Shown here in pieces: positions 52,973-61,603 of a stretch of DNA of 64,000 nucleotides. The notes under the pieces are model-generated. The model saw only the letters and a program-made list of their open reading frames with translations. It was not told the origin of the DNA and did not search any database. Both the position numbers and the translations under genes were made by a program. The DNA is from Nocardia neocaledoniensis (GTDB taxonomy: Bacteria > Actinomycetota > Actinomycetes > Mycobacteriales > Mycobacteriaceae). The stretch covers positions 165,478-229,477 of the forward strand of contig NZ_QGTL01000012.1 of NCBI RefSeq assembly GCF_003182135.1. The letters are read 5' to 3'. Numbering within the stretch: the stretch's first letter is position 1; every line of letters starts with the position of its first letter.

Positions 52973-53061
52973 CGAATCATCGGCAGGCGCCGGCGATCAA
53001 ACAACGGCGTGGACCAGGGGAACAACGTCCGGTTGTGCGTCGACGTCCTAGGGTGGGAGCC

Positions 53062-53982
53062 GTGGATTTCCGAGCTGTCGCGACTTTCGTCGCCGTCGCC
53101 GACACGGGACAGTTCCAGGAGGCGGCCGTCGATCTCGGCATCACCCAGCAGGCGGTGTCCAAGCGCGTCGCCGCGCTCGAACGCGAGTACGGGGTGCGGC
53201 TGTTCCGCCGGACACCCCGCGGCGCCGAGCTCACCGCCCCGGGCCGGGATCTGCTGCCGCACGCCAGGGACATCCTGACGGCCTGCCGACGCGCCGAGGA
53301 GGCACTGCGGCCACCCGCGCGGCCCCTGCGCGTCGACGTGATCGCGACCAGGGGCGGCGCGGCCACCCTGCTGCGGCGCTTCCACCGCGCCCACCCCACG
53401 GTGGAGCTGGACGTGGTGACCCTGCGCGGCGAGGCGGCGATCGCGGCCGTCGCGGACGGCGCGATCGACGCCGCCCTGCTGGCGATCACCGGCGACGGGC
53501 TCCCCGGCACGGTCCGGACCCACCGGGTCCACGACGAACCGCTCCAACTGCTGGTCGGCGCGGAACATCCCCTGGCCGAACACCTTTCGCTGCGCACGGC
53601 GGAGCTGCGCGAGGTGCCGCTGTGGATGCCCGGCCTGACACCCGGTACCGAGTGGGCGGCCTACTACCGGCAGCTGAGCGCCGCGTTCACCCTCGACATC
53701 GACCGGTCCGGACCCAATTTCGGGATGGAACACCTGCTCGACACCATCGAGGCCAGCACGAGCATCGCCACGGTGATCGGCGTCGGCACGGTCATCGACC
53801 CGTCCTCGCGCCCGCGTCTGCACCGCATCGACCTGCGCGATCCCACGCCCTGCTATCCGTGGTCGGTCTGCGTGCGCACGTCCGACACGCACCCGGCGCT
53901 GCCGCTGTTGCTCGATCATTTCGCACGCGACCGTCCACCCGAGCCCACCGACCGCTGGCTCCCGACATGGGCGCGAACGTAG
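53062..53982 (+). CDS. LysR family transcriptional regulator
   Basis: 306 residues from GTG 53062. N-terminal HTH: FVAVADTGQFQEAAVDLGITQQAVSKRVAALEREYGVRLFRRTPRGAELTAPG (about 9-61), an excellent LysR signature. Effector domain from about 88 (LRVDVIATRGG). Divergent from the MFS pump; ACAAC-gtccg-GTTGT at about 53023-53037 in the gap has LysR-site character. Likely controls the exporter in response to its substrate. Confidence 0.88.
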   Translation: MDFRAVATFVAVADTGQFQEAAVDLGITQQAVSKRVAALEREYGVRLFRRTPRGAELTAPGRDLLPHARDILTACRRAEEALRPPARPLRVDVIATRGGAATLLRRFHRAHPTVELDVVTLRGEAAIAAVADGAIDAALLAITGDGLPGTVRTHRVHDEPLQLLVGAEHPLAEHLSLRTAELREVPLWMPGLTPGTEWAAYYRQLSAAFTLDIDRSGPNFGMEHLLDTIEASTSIATVIGVGTVIDPSSRPRLHRIDLRDPTPCYPWSVCVRTSDTHPALPLLLDHFARDRPPEPTDRWLPTWART

Positions 53983-54002
53983 GTCCCCACCGAGAGAGCA
54001 AG

Positions 54003-54021
54003 CAGGGTTAGGCTCACCTCA
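54003..54021 (+). promoter_or_regulatory. IdeR/DtxR-like iron box
   Basis: CAGGGTTAGGCTCACCTCA matches the 19-bp IdeR consensus TTAGGTTAGGCTAACCTAA at 14 positions, including the GGTTAGGCT core. It lies 30 bp before the methyltransferase start. Confidence 0.6.
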
Positions 54022-54051
54022 GTTGTCGTCGAGCGCAAGAAGGTGTCGCCG

Positions 54052-54858
54052 ATGTCCGACGAGGTAACCCTGAGCGGCATTCCGCTGACCATGCTCTGGA
54101 CCCTGCACAACCGGGGATCGGAGGTGAAACGCGCCGACGCGGTCCTCACCGACCCGGATTGCGAACGGCTCTACGACGCCATCGATTTCGACTACGAAGG
54201 CACCTTCGGCCCACCGGACGGCACCCACGCGGTCCGCTCGGCCCGTTTCGACGCGGCGCTGCGCCCATGGCTGGCCGCGCACCCGGGCGGAACGGTGGTC
54301 GAACTCGCCGCAGGCCTGGAGACCCAGTTCCAGCGGTGCGACGACGGCGCGGTGCGGTGGCTGTGCGTCGACGTGCCCGAGGCGATCGAGATCCGCCGCC
54401 GCTTCCTCCCGCCGACCGAGCGCTGCCGATATCTGCCGATCAGCGCCCTCGACCTGACCTGGTTCGACCACGTCGACCCGGCGCACGGCGTCTTCGTCTC
54501 CGCCCAGGGGCTGTTCATGTACTTCACGCCGGAGGAGGTACGCGGCCTCGTCACCGCGATCCTCGAACGCTTTCCCGGCGTGGAGCTGATGTTCGACACC
54601 ATCCCGCCGTGGTTCTCCCGCAAGACGATGCGTGGATTTCGCAAGACGCCGGGCTATCTCGCGCCACCCATGCCGTGGGGCGTCGAGCGGAGCCGGGTCG
54701 ACGCCCTCCTGCGTTCGTGGAGTTCCGCCGTCGACACGGTGACCGTCGACTCGTACGGACCCTCGCACGGACCACTGGCCGCGTCGCTGCCGATCTTCGG
54801 CGCGTTGCCTCTCCTGCGCGACATCCCGCCCGCGATCGTCCGGGTGCGAGCGCGCTGA
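54052..54858 (+). CDS. SAM-dependent O-methyltransferase, LCM/TcmP-like
   Basis: 268 residues. SAM-binding loop VVELAAGLETQFQR (about 82-95) with CVDVPEAIEIRRRFL following, the leucine-carboxyl-methyltransferase-like pattern seen in actinobacterial polyketide/siderophore tailoring enzymes. N-terminus SGIPLTMLWTLHNRGSEVKRADAVLTDP is typical of this group. ATG 54052 has AAGAAGG upstream; GTG 54043 is less likely. The preceding iron box suggests expression under iron starvation. Stop is 4 bp from the convergent TetR stop. Confidence 0.82.
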   Translation: MSDEVTLSGIPLTMLWTLHNRGSEVKRADAVLTDPDCERLYDAIDFDYEGTFGPPDGTHAVRSARFDAALRPWLAAHPGGTVVELAAGLETQFQRCDDGAVRWLCVDVPEAIEIRRRFLPPTERCRYLPISALDLTWFDHVDPAHGVFVSAQGLFMYFTPEEVRGLVTAILERFPGVELMFDTIPPWFSRKTMRGFRKTPGYLAPPMPWGVERSRVDALLRSWSSAVDTVTVDSYGPSHGPLAASLPIFGALPLLRDIPPAIVRVRAR

Positions 54859-54862
54859 AAGG

Positions 54863-55498
54863 TCAACGGCCGCAGTCGATATCGCTGGTCAGATAGCGCT
54901 GCACCGCCGGGCCGACCGCCGCGACCACCGTCTCGATCGGCATCGAGGCCAGCGGCTCGATGCCGATGATCTTGCGCGCGGTGAGCACCCCGACCATCTG
55001 CGCGGCGACCAGCGACACCCGGGCGCGGCCGTCGTCGTCGGCGGTGGCGATCCGGCCGCGCACCCGCTCGAGCACGACCTGGAGCAGGAAGGAACGCGCC
55101 AGGCTCATCTCGCCGCCGCCGCCCAGCATGCTGCGCACCATGGCCACGATGCCCGGCCCGGCGGGGGAGTCCCACACGGTGACCACCGCGCGCACGATCG
55201 TCGCGCCGAGCTCGTCGAGCGGTGCGTTCTCGACCTGGCTCAGCGTCGAGTCGGGGTCGACCGGGAAGTCCACCGCGGCCGCGAACAACTGCTGCTTGGT
55301 CCCGAAATAGTGGTGCACGAGCGCGGGATCGACGTCGGCGTCGCCCGCGATCGCCCGGATCGAGGTCTTGTCGAAACCGGCGTCGGCGAACCGGATCCGG
55401 GCGGCCTCGAGAATCGCCGTCCTGGTGTCGGTGTTGCCGGGCCTGCGCCCGGTGCGACCGGACCTGGCTGTGCCCGAACCGGATTCGCCGTCGCTCAT
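54863..55498 (-). CDS. TetR family regulator of the ABC exporter (Rv1685c-like)
   Basis: 211 residues. HTH at about 24-68: TAILEAARIRFADAGFDKTSIRAIAGDADVDPALVHHYFGTKQQLF. Belongs to the locus TetR-permease-ATPase that follows the Rv1684 gene in mycobacteria. It is the last gene of a three-gene leftward operon starting at 57009, so autoregulation through the tandem palindromes at 57021-57052 is expected. The permease stop lies 15 bp upstream of this start. Confidence 0.88.
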   Translation of the reverse strand: MSDGESGSGTARSGRTGRRPGNTDTRTAILEAARIRFADAGFDKTSIRAIAGDADVDPALVHHYFGTKQQLFAAAVDFPVDPDSTLSQVENAPLDELGATIVRAVVTVWDSPAGPGIVAMVRSMLGGGGEMSLARSFLLQVVLERVRGRIATADDDGRARVSLVAAQMVGVLTARKIIGIEPLASMPIETVVAAVGPAVQRYLTSDIDCGR

Positions 55499-55513
55499 GT
55501 TCTCCTCGTTCCG

Positions 55514-56278
55514 TCAGGGTGTCCGTCGCCGCAGGGTGGCCGCGCCCAGACACAGGGCCACCACGGCGAACCCAGCGACCACCGCGATGTCGCGCCACAT
55601 GACGCCGGTCGGCTCCGGGGAGACCGACACCTGCTGCAACGCGTCGACCGCGTAGCTCAACGGCATCACATTGCTGATCGCCTCCAGCCACCCGGGTAGG
55701 CGGTCGCGGGGAACGAGCAGGCCGCACAGGAAGATCTGCGGCGCCACGATCACCGGCATGAACTGCACCGCCTGGAACTCGGTGCGGGCGAACGCGCTGG
55801 CCAGCAAGCCGAGCGCGACGCCGCACACCGCGTCGACCATGGCGATCAGCATCACCCAGCCCGGACTACCCGCGGCCTCGAGCCCGAGCAGCCAGAACGC
55901 GACCACGCACGCGACGGCGGCCTGCGCCGCGGCGGCGAGGGAGAACGCGCTGCCGTACCCGGCCAGCAGATCCAGCTTGCTCAGCGGCGTGGTGAGCAGC
56001 CGCTCCAGCGTGCCCGAGGTGCGCTCGCGCTGCATGGCGATGGCGGTGATCAGGAACATCACGATGAACGGCAGGATGCCGAGCATGGTGATACCGACCC
56101 GGTCGAAGATGGTCAGCGGGGAGTGCGGCGCGCGCGGAGCGTCCTGATAGATGAAGTACAGCAACGTCATCAGCAGGGCGGGTACCACCAGGATCATGGC
56201 GACGGTGCGGCGATCGTTGCGCAGCTGGCGCAGGATCCGGCCGGTGGTGGCGGTGTAGGGGCGCAACGGGATGCTCAT
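55514..56278 (-). CDS. ABC transporter permease (Rv1686c-like)
   Basis: 254 residues, six membrane helices in the ABC-2 (DrrB/Wzm) pattern, with TAIAMQRERTSGTLERLLTTPLSKLDLLAGY at about 80-110, the conserved ABC-2 signature loop, and a late loop GLLVPRDRLPGWLEAISNVMPLSYAVDAL. Works with the ATPase encoded next to it to export a hydrophobic compound, antibiotic or lipid. ATG 56278 overlaps the ATPase stop by 4 bp. Confidence 0.9.
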   Translation of the reverse strand: MSIPLRPYTATTGRILRQLRNDRRTVAMILVVPALLMTLLYFIYQDAPRAPHSPLTIFDRVGITMLGILPFIVMFLITAIAMQRERTSGTLERLLTTPLSKLDLLAGYGSAFSLAAAAQAAVACVVAFWLLGLEAAGSPGWVMLIAMVDAVCGVALGLLASAFARTEFQAVQFMPVIVAPQIFLCGLLVPRDRLPGWLEAISNVMPLSYAVDALQQVSVSPEPTGVMWRDIAVVAGFAVVALCLGAATLRRRTP

Positions 56279-57009
56279 GCGCGCTCTCCCATCGTGATGA
56301 GGGTGAGGAAGGCGGTCTCGAGGTTCTGCTCGCCGGTCCGCTCGCGCAGCTCGTCAGGGCTGAGCTGGGCGAGCAGGTCGCCCTCGCGCATGAGCAGCAG
56401 CCGATCGCAGTGCTCGGCCTCGTCCATCACGTGACTGGAGACGAGCAGAGTCGTTCCGGCGGCGGCCAATTCGCGGAACTGCTTCCACAGCTCCACCCGC
56501 AGGACCGGGTCGAGTCCGACGGTCGGTTCGTCCAGCACCAGCAGTTCCGGCTTGCCGACCAGCGCGCAGGCCAGCGATGCCCTGGTCTTCTGCCCGCCCG
56601 AGAGCTGGTCGCCGAGCTGGCCCGCGTACTCGGCCAGCCCGACGGCGCCGAGCGCGGCGTCGATGTCGTCGCGATCGCGGCCGTAGAGCGCGGCGTAATA
56701 GGCGACGTTGTCGCGGACGCTGATGTCGGCATAGATGCTCGGCGCCTGGGTGACGTACCCGACCCGGCGGCGCAGCCCGGCACTGCCCGCCGGTTCGCCG
56801 AGCACGGTGACGGTGCCCGATTCCACGATTTGGGTGCCCACCACGGCGCGCATGAGGGTGGTCTTCCCGCAGCCGGACGGGCCGAGCAGGCCGGTGATCG
56901 AACCCTGCGGGATGTCGAGCGACAACCCGTGCAGGACAGTGCGTTTCCCACGGGTGACGGTCAGCCCGTCGACCTGGACAGCGGTCGGTGGCGGGGCGGT
57001 GTGCGACAT
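56275..57009 (-). CDS. ABC transporter ATP-binding protein (Rv1687c-like)
   Basis: 244 residues. Walker A GPSGCGKTT (about 43-51), signature LSGGQKTRASLA (about 139-150), Walker B LLVLDEPTVGLDP (about 158-170) and the switch His in SSHVMDEAEHC. CcmA/DrrA-type exporter subunit. First gene of the operon ATPase-permease-TetR; two tandem operators stand 12 bp before its ATG. Confidence 0.93.
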   Translation of the reverse strand: MSHTAPPPTAVQVDGLTVTRGKRTVLHGLSLDIPQGSITGLLGPSGCGKTTLMRAVVGTQIVESGTVTVLGEPAGSAGLRRRVGYVTQAPSIYADISVRDNVAYYAALYGRDRDDIDAALGAVGLAEYAGQLGDQLSGGQKTRASLACALVGKPELLVLDEPTVGLDPVLRVELWKQFRELAAAGTTLLVSSHVMDEAEHCDRLLLMREGDLLAQLSPDELRERTGEQNLETAFLTLITMGERA

Positions 57010-57020
57010 GGTCGCCTCAA

Positions 57021-57052
57021 TTCATCGAGTGTTGAATTCACTACGTGATGAA
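57021..57052. promoter_or_regulatory. Two contiguous TTCA-N8-TGAA operators
   Basis: TTCATCGAGTGTTGAA (57021-57036) and TTCACTACGTGATGAA (57037-57052) are abutting 16-bp palindromes with identical TTCA/TGAA ends; 12 bp before the ATPase gene. Inferred sites for the operon's own TetR protein, bound as two dimers. Confidence 0.7.
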
Positions 57053-57082
57053 TTTAGCGCGACCGGGACGCCCTGGCAAGGC

Positions 57083-58594
57083 TCAATGCGGGTGGGTGGG
57101 TGCGACCGCGGCCTCCTGACCGGGCTCGACGACCACGAACTGGCCCATCATTCCCTGGTCCTCGTGCCAGAGCAGGTGGCAGTGATACATGTACGGCGTG
57201 TCCGGATCGGCGGGCCCGTCGAAGCGCAGCGCCACCGTCGCGCTCGTGTTCGGCGGCAGGAAGAGCGTGTCCTTCGGGCCGGTCAGCGCGGGCGGCGGTG
57301 GCGCGCCCGCGTAGTCGAGCACCCGGAACTGCACGTCGTGGACGTGGAAGTTGTGCGGCATCCCGTCGACATTGCGGATCACCCACCGCTCGGTGGTGCC
57401 CCGCGTCACCGTCGCGTCGATGCGGTCCATGGCCATCTTCGCTCCGTTGATCCCGGAGAGAGTCAGGTCGAAGGCGCGTTCGCGGACCGCGTCGGCGCCG
57501 TCCGGCGTCGACGGCGCGACCAGCGCCGCGGGCAGCTCGGGGGAGGGGCGCAGGGTCGCGGCCGCGCGGAGCTCCAGCACGTCGAAGCGGTCGTCGCCGC
57601 CGGCGAATCGGTTGCCCCAGAAGTCCAGGCCCGCGTCGAGCCGCTCGCTGCGCAGCACCGCGCGCTCACCCGGCCGGACCCGTACCACGATCTCGGCCCG
57701 CTCGCCGGGCGAAAGCTGCACGGCGGACAGGGTTTCCGGCCGCGGGAGCAGACCGCCGTCGGTCCCGATCAGCGCGAAGGTCCTGCTGTCGTGGAAGGCG
57801 AAGGTGTAGATCCGCGCGGTCGAGGCGTTGAGCACGCGCAGGCGCACCAGTTCGTCGCCGACCTCCTGATACGGCGCGAGGGTGCCGTTGACCATGGTGC
57901 GGTCGCCGAGGAATCCGACATCGCGGAACACGCCGTGACCGCCGTCCAGTTGCCCTCGGCGGAGCCGCACATCCTGCACGATCACCGGGAGATCGTCGAC
58001 GCCGTAGGTGTCGGGCAGCGGCAGGGCGTTCGCGGCGTCGTCGTCGAGCAGGAACATGCCCGCCAGGCCGCGCCGGACGTGGTCCTCGGTCTCGCCGTGC
58101 GGATGGGGGTGGTACCAGAGCGTCGAAGCCGGTTGCGCCACTGTCCATTCCGGGATCCAGGTGGCACCGGGATCGACCATCTGGTGGGGCCCGCCGTCCA
58201 TCTCCGCCGGCAGATGCATGCCGTGCCAGTGCACCGTCGAGGCTTCCGGCAACTGGTTGCGCACCCGGACCCGGACCCGCTCGCCGCGGGCGGCCCGCAG
58301 GGTGGGGCCGAGGTAGCTGCCGTTGAAGCCCCAGGTCTCGGTGGCGGTGCCGGGCTCGAATTCGGTGGTCCCGGTGCGCATGTCGAGGTCGAAGACGCGC
58401 GTTCCGTCGGCCTCGACGGTCGACGGCGCCAGGGGTGGGACGGCGAGCGGTCTGGTGAATTCCGTGGTGCCGACGGTGGAGACGTCGGCGGTGGACCAGG
58501 ACCAGGTCACCAGCCCGGCGATCGCGCACACGAGGGTGAGGACGAACGCGCAGGCGCCGAACAGTATCCGGCGGAGTCGAGAGGGGGAAGCCAT
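57083..58594 (-). CDS. Multicopper oxidase (laccase/CueO/FtsP family)
   Basis: 503 residues. Signal anchor at about 8-32 (ILFGACAFVLTLVCAIAGLV). All four copper-ligand blocks are present: HWHGMH (about 125-130), WYHPHPHG (about 165-172), HNFHVHDVQF (about 420-429) and YHCHLLWHEDQGMMG (about 468-482, type 1 site with Met ligand). Oxidises Cu(I), Fe(II) or phenols outside the membrane. ATG 58594 is followed by a basic stretch; an upstream frame lacks a signal. Divergent from the flavoprotein gene. Confidence 0.93.
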   Translation of the reverse strand: MASPSRLRRILFGACAFVLTLVCAIAGLVTWSWSTADVSTVGTTEFTRPLAVPPLAPSTVEADGTRVFDLDMRTGTTEFEPGTATETWGFNGSYLGPTLRAARGERVRVRVRNQLPEASTVHWHGMHLPAEMDGGPHQMVDPGATWIPEWTVAQPASTLWYHPHPHGETEDHVRRGLAGMFLLDDDAANALPLPDTYGVDDLPVIVQDVRLRRGQLDGGHGVFRDVGFLGDRTMVNGTLAPYQEVGDELVRLRVLNASTARIYTFAFHDSRTFALIGTDGGLLPRPETLSAVQLSPGERAEIVVRVRPGERAVLRSERLDAGLDFWGNRFAGGDDRFDVLELRAAATLRPSPELPAALVAPSTPDGADAVRERAFDLTLSGINGAKMAMDRIDATVTRGTTERWVIRNVDGMPHNFHVHDVQFRVLDYAGAPPPPALTGPKDTLFLPPNTSATVALRFDGPADPDTPYMYHCHLLWHEDQGMMGQFVVVEPGQEAAVAPTHPH

Positions 58595-58735
58595 GTTCCG
58601 ACGGTAGGAACGGCGCACCGGTTCGCACATCGGGAGCGGGCCCCCAACCGACCCTGGTTCACACCCTGACCGACCGGGCTTTCCGCAGGTGGCGAGGCCA
58701 CTGGGTGATGAGTGACTCAGGTCACAATAAATGGT

Positions 58736-58762
58736 TGTCACGTTCCGCCGGGCTCATCTGTC
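58736..58762 (+). promoter_or_regulatory. Candidate ECF41-type promoter
   Basis: TGTCACG (58736-58742), 16 nt, TGTC (58759-58762), close to the described ECF41 consensus TGTCACA-N16-CGTC, just 33 bp before the flavoprotein ATG whose downstream gene encodes an ECF41 sigma factor. Confidence 0.55.
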
Positions 58763-58794
58763 CTATCGGCATCCCATCGAGAAGGAGTGCCGCC

Positions 58795-59979
58795 ATGAAC
58801 ACCACCGCACACCACGTCGTCGTCCTCGGCGCCGGCTACACCGGCATGCTGGCCGCGATCCGGCTCGCCCACCGCACCCGTGCGCGCGGTGTCCGGATCA
58901 CCCTGGTCAACCCGTCGGCCAGGTTCACCGAGCGGCTGCGGATGCATCAGATCGCCGCGGGCCAGGAACTGGCGAACCATTCGATTCCCGAGCTGCTCGC
59001 CGGCACCGGCATCGCCTTCGTCCAGGGCTGGGCCACGGCCGTCGACCCCGAGGCGCGGCGCGTGCGGGTCGACGGGCACGGGGAGCTCGCCTACGACGAA
59101 CTCGTCTACGCCCTCGGCAGCACCACCGACACCTCCGCCGTGCCCGGCGCGGCCGAGCACGCGTGGGCACTGAACGATCCGCGCGTCGTCCACCGCTTCG
59201 CGGGCGAGCTCGCCGCGCTGGCCGAGGGCGCCGCGGTGACCGTCTGCGGTGGCGGCCTCACCGGCATCGAAGCGGCCGCCGAGATCGCCGAGAGTCAGCC
59301 GGGCCTGCGCGTCACGCTCGTGAGCGCGACCGAACCCGGCGCCATGATGGGCGAACGAGCCAGGGCCCACCTGAACAAGGTGCTGGATCGCCTCGGCGTC
59401 GTCCGCGTGGTCGGCAAGCGGGTCACCAAGGTGCTGCCCGCAGCCGTCGAACTCGCCGACGGCACCACTCTCAGCAGCGATCTCACGCTGTGGACCAGCG
59501 GCGTGCGGGTCTCCCCGCTGGCCGCCGCCGCGGGCATCGCCACCGACGCGCGGGGCCTGATCGTGGTCGACGCGACGCTGAAGTCGGTGTCGCATCCCAC
59601 GATTCGCGCCATCGGCGACGCCGCCGCCGTGCGCCAGCCCTGGGGCGTCATCCACGGCACCTGCCAGAGCGGCCTGCCGACCGCCGCCTACACCGCCGAC
59701 GCGATCGCCGCCGAGCTGCGCGGCAGGCGGGTGCGCCCGTTCCGGTTCGGCTACTTCCACCAGCCCGTGAGCCTGGGCAGGCGCGACGCCGTCATCCAGT
59801 TCACCCACGCCGACGACACCCCGCGCCGCGTCCACCTGACCGGCTGGGCGGCGCGAACCTACAAGGAACTGGTGAGCGGCAGCCCGGTCCCGACCTTCAA
59901 GGCCAGCCGGAAGATGATCATGAGCGTGCAACTGTCCAAGGGCGGCAGGGCGACGCGCCGGAACATGCGCCATGGTTGA
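58795..59979 (+). CDS. NAD(P)/FAD-dependent oxidoreductase (NDH-2-like)
   Basis: 394 residues. FAD-binding VVVLGAGYTGMLAAIRLA (about 8-25), second Rossmann VTVCGGGLTGIEAAAEIAES (about 146-165), and HPTIRAIGDAAAV with the FAD-contacting GD (about 264-276). No membrane-anchor helices, so a cytosolic disulfide-reductase-like or quinone-dependent oxidoreductase. GAAGGAG precedes the ATG. Its stop overlaps the ECF41 sigma gene by 8 bp; oxidoreductases are common ECF41 partners. Confidence 0.9.
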   Translation: MNTTAHHVVVLGAGYTGMLAAIRLAHRTRARGVRITLVNPSARFTERLRMHQIAAGQELANHSIPELLAGTGIAFVQGWATAVDPEARRVRVDGHGELAYDELVYALGSTTDTSAVPGAAEHAWALNDPRVVHRFAGELAALAEGAAVTVCGGGLTGIEAAAEIAESQPGLRVTLVSATEPGAMMGERARAHLNKVLDRLGVVRVVGKRVTKVLPAAVELADGTTLSSDLTLWTSGVRVSPLAAAAGIATDARGLIVVDATLKSVSHPTIRAIGDAAAVRQPWGVIHGTCQSGLPTAAYTADAIAAELRGRRVRPFRFGYFHQPVSLGRRDAVIQFTHADDTPRRVHLTGWAARTYKELVSGSPVPTFKASRKMIMSVQLSKGGRATRRNMRHG

Positions 59980-60862
59980 CGACATGCCGGACCAGGACCC
60001 CTTCCTCGCCCATCGCAGGCTGCTGTTCGCGACCGCCTATCGGATGCTCGGAACCGTCACCGACGCCGAGGACGTCCTGCAGGACGCGTGGCTGAAATGG
60101 AACGACACCGATCGCGCCGCCGTCGACCATCCGAAGGCCTACCTGGTCCGCACCGTCACCAACCTGGCGCTGAACCGGCTCACCTCCGCCAGGGCCACCC
60201 GCGAGGCCTATGTCGGCCCGTGGCTGCCCGAACCGGTCCTGACCTCACCCGACATCGCCGAGGACACCGCATTGGCCGACACCGTCTCCACCGCGATGCT
60301 GGTGGTCCTGGAAACCCTCACCCCGATCGAACGCGCGGTCTTCCTGCTGCGCGAGGTGTTCGGGTACTCGCACGCCGAGATCGCCGCGGCGCTCGAGCGA
60401 CCCGAGCCCACCGTTCGTCAGATCGTGCACCGCGCCAAGAACCACGTGCGCTCGCGCAGGCCGCGCTTCGACACCGACAAGGCCGCCCGCGCCCACATCA
60501 CCGAGCAGTTCATGGCCGCCTGCGCCGGCGGCGACCTGAACGCCCTGATGGACCTGCTCGCCCCGGACGTCACCTGCTGGTCCGACGGCGGCGGCGTGGT
60601 CACCGCCGCGCGCAGGCCGCTGCACGGGCCCGATCACGTCGCCCGGTGGATCCTCGGCGTCCTGGCGAAACCGTCCTCGGCGGGCGCCGAGCTCAGTGCC
60701 GCCGAGATCAACGGCGAGCTGGGCACGCTCATCTCCATCGGCGGCGCGCCCGGCGCCGCCTTCACCTTCGACCTCGTCGACGGCCGCGTGCGCAACCTGC
60801 GCTTCCAGGTGAACCCGGGCAAGCTGGCGGGCCTGTACCGGGGGACCGAGCTGCTCGGCTGA
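59972..60862 (+). CDS. ECF41 sigma factor with SnoaL-like C-terminal domain
   Basis: 296 residues. Sigma 2 (LLFATAYRMLGTVTDAEDVLQDAWLKW, about 18-44; LVRTVTNLALNRL), sigma 4 (AVFLLREVFGYSHAEIAAALERPEPTVRQIVHRAK, about 123-157) and a SnoaL-like regulatory domain. The ECF41 hallmarks WLPEP, DGGG and NPGKL (near the C-terminus) are all present; in this group the C-terminal domain replaces an anti-sigma factor. Overlaps the flavoprotein gene; a candidate autoregulated promoter lies at 58736. Confidence 0.92.
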   Translation: MVDDMPDQDPFLAHRRLLFATAYRMLGTVTDAEDVLQDAWLKWNDTDRAAVDHPKAYLVRTVTNLALNRLTSARATREAYVGPWLPEPVLTSPDIAEDTALADTVSTAMLVVLETLTPIERAVFLLREVFGYSHAEIAAALERPEPTVRQIVHRAKNHVRSRRPRFDTDKAARAHITEQFMAACAGGDLNALMDLLAPDVTCWSDGGGVVTAARRPLHGPDHVARWILGVLAKPSSAGAELSAAEINGELGTLISIGGAPGAAFTFDLVDGRVRNLRFQVNPGKLAGLYRGTELLG

Positions 60863-60879
60863 GTTCGGCGGTAGGCACA

Positions 60880-61500
60880 ATGGCGGGCGTGTCCGCCCAG
60901 GAACTGGCCGTCGATCCGCCCACCGCCGCGCGCAGGCTGCTCGGCGCGACCCTGTGGTCGGGGCCGGTCGCGCTGCGCATCGTGGAAGTCGAGGCCTACG
61001 GCAGCGATCCCGCCGGCCCGTGGCCGGATCCCGCCGCGCATTCCTGGCCGGGGCCCACGGCCCGCAACGCGGTGATGTTCGGCCCGGCCGGGCGGCTCTA
61101 TGTCTATCGCTCCTACGGAATCCACCTGTGCGTCAACGTCACCACCGGCTACGACGGCGAGGCCGGCGCGGTGCTCGTGCGCGCGGCGGAAGTGCTCGAC
61201 GGCGTCGATCTCGTCCGCGAACGCAGGCCCGCCGCCCGCAAGGACGCCGACCTCGCGCGCGGACCTGGCAATGTCGGCAGCGCGCTCGGCATCAGCCTCG
61301 CCGACTACGGCACCGAACTGTTCGATCCGTTCTCCGACGTGCGCCTCGAGCTGAAACCGCCTGTGCCACAAGCGGACATCGCCACCGGCCCCCGTGTCGG
61401 TGTCAGCCTGGCCGCCGAGGTGCCGTGGCGGTTCCTGATCCCCTCGCCGGCGGTCTCGGTGTACCGGCGCAGCCCGCGCGCGGCGGCACCGACGACGTAG
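60880..61500 (+). CDS. mpg: DNA-3-methyladenine glycosylase, AAG/MPG type
   Basis: 206 residues. Removes alkylated purines and starts base-excision repair. Catalytic Glu in LRIVEVEAYGSDPAGP (about 32-47), with ARNAVMFGPAGRLYVYRSYGIHLCVNVTT (intercalating Tyr and wedge, about 61-90) and GPGNVGSALGI typical. Corresponds to Rv1688. Start ATG 60880 or GTG 60889. Independent of the ECF41 gene or weakly co-transcribed (17-bp gap). Confidence 0.92.
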   Translation: MAGVSAQELAVDPPTAARRLLGATLWSGPVALRIVEVEAYGSDPAGPWPDPAAHSWPGPTARNAVMFGPAGRLYVYRSYGIHLCVNVTTGYDGEAGAVLVRAAEVLDGVDLVRERRPAARKDADLARGPGNVGSALGISLADYGTELFDPFSDVRLELKPPVPQADIATGPRVGVSLAAEVPWRFLIPSPAVSVYRRSPRAAAPTT

Positions 61501-61603
61501 CGCGAAAAATCTCGCACGGGCAGCGATGAATTCCGCGGCGACCCTCCGTCCTATCTGTTGAACGCGCCACCGACCCCAGCGCGACCGACCAGAAGGACCA
61601 GAG

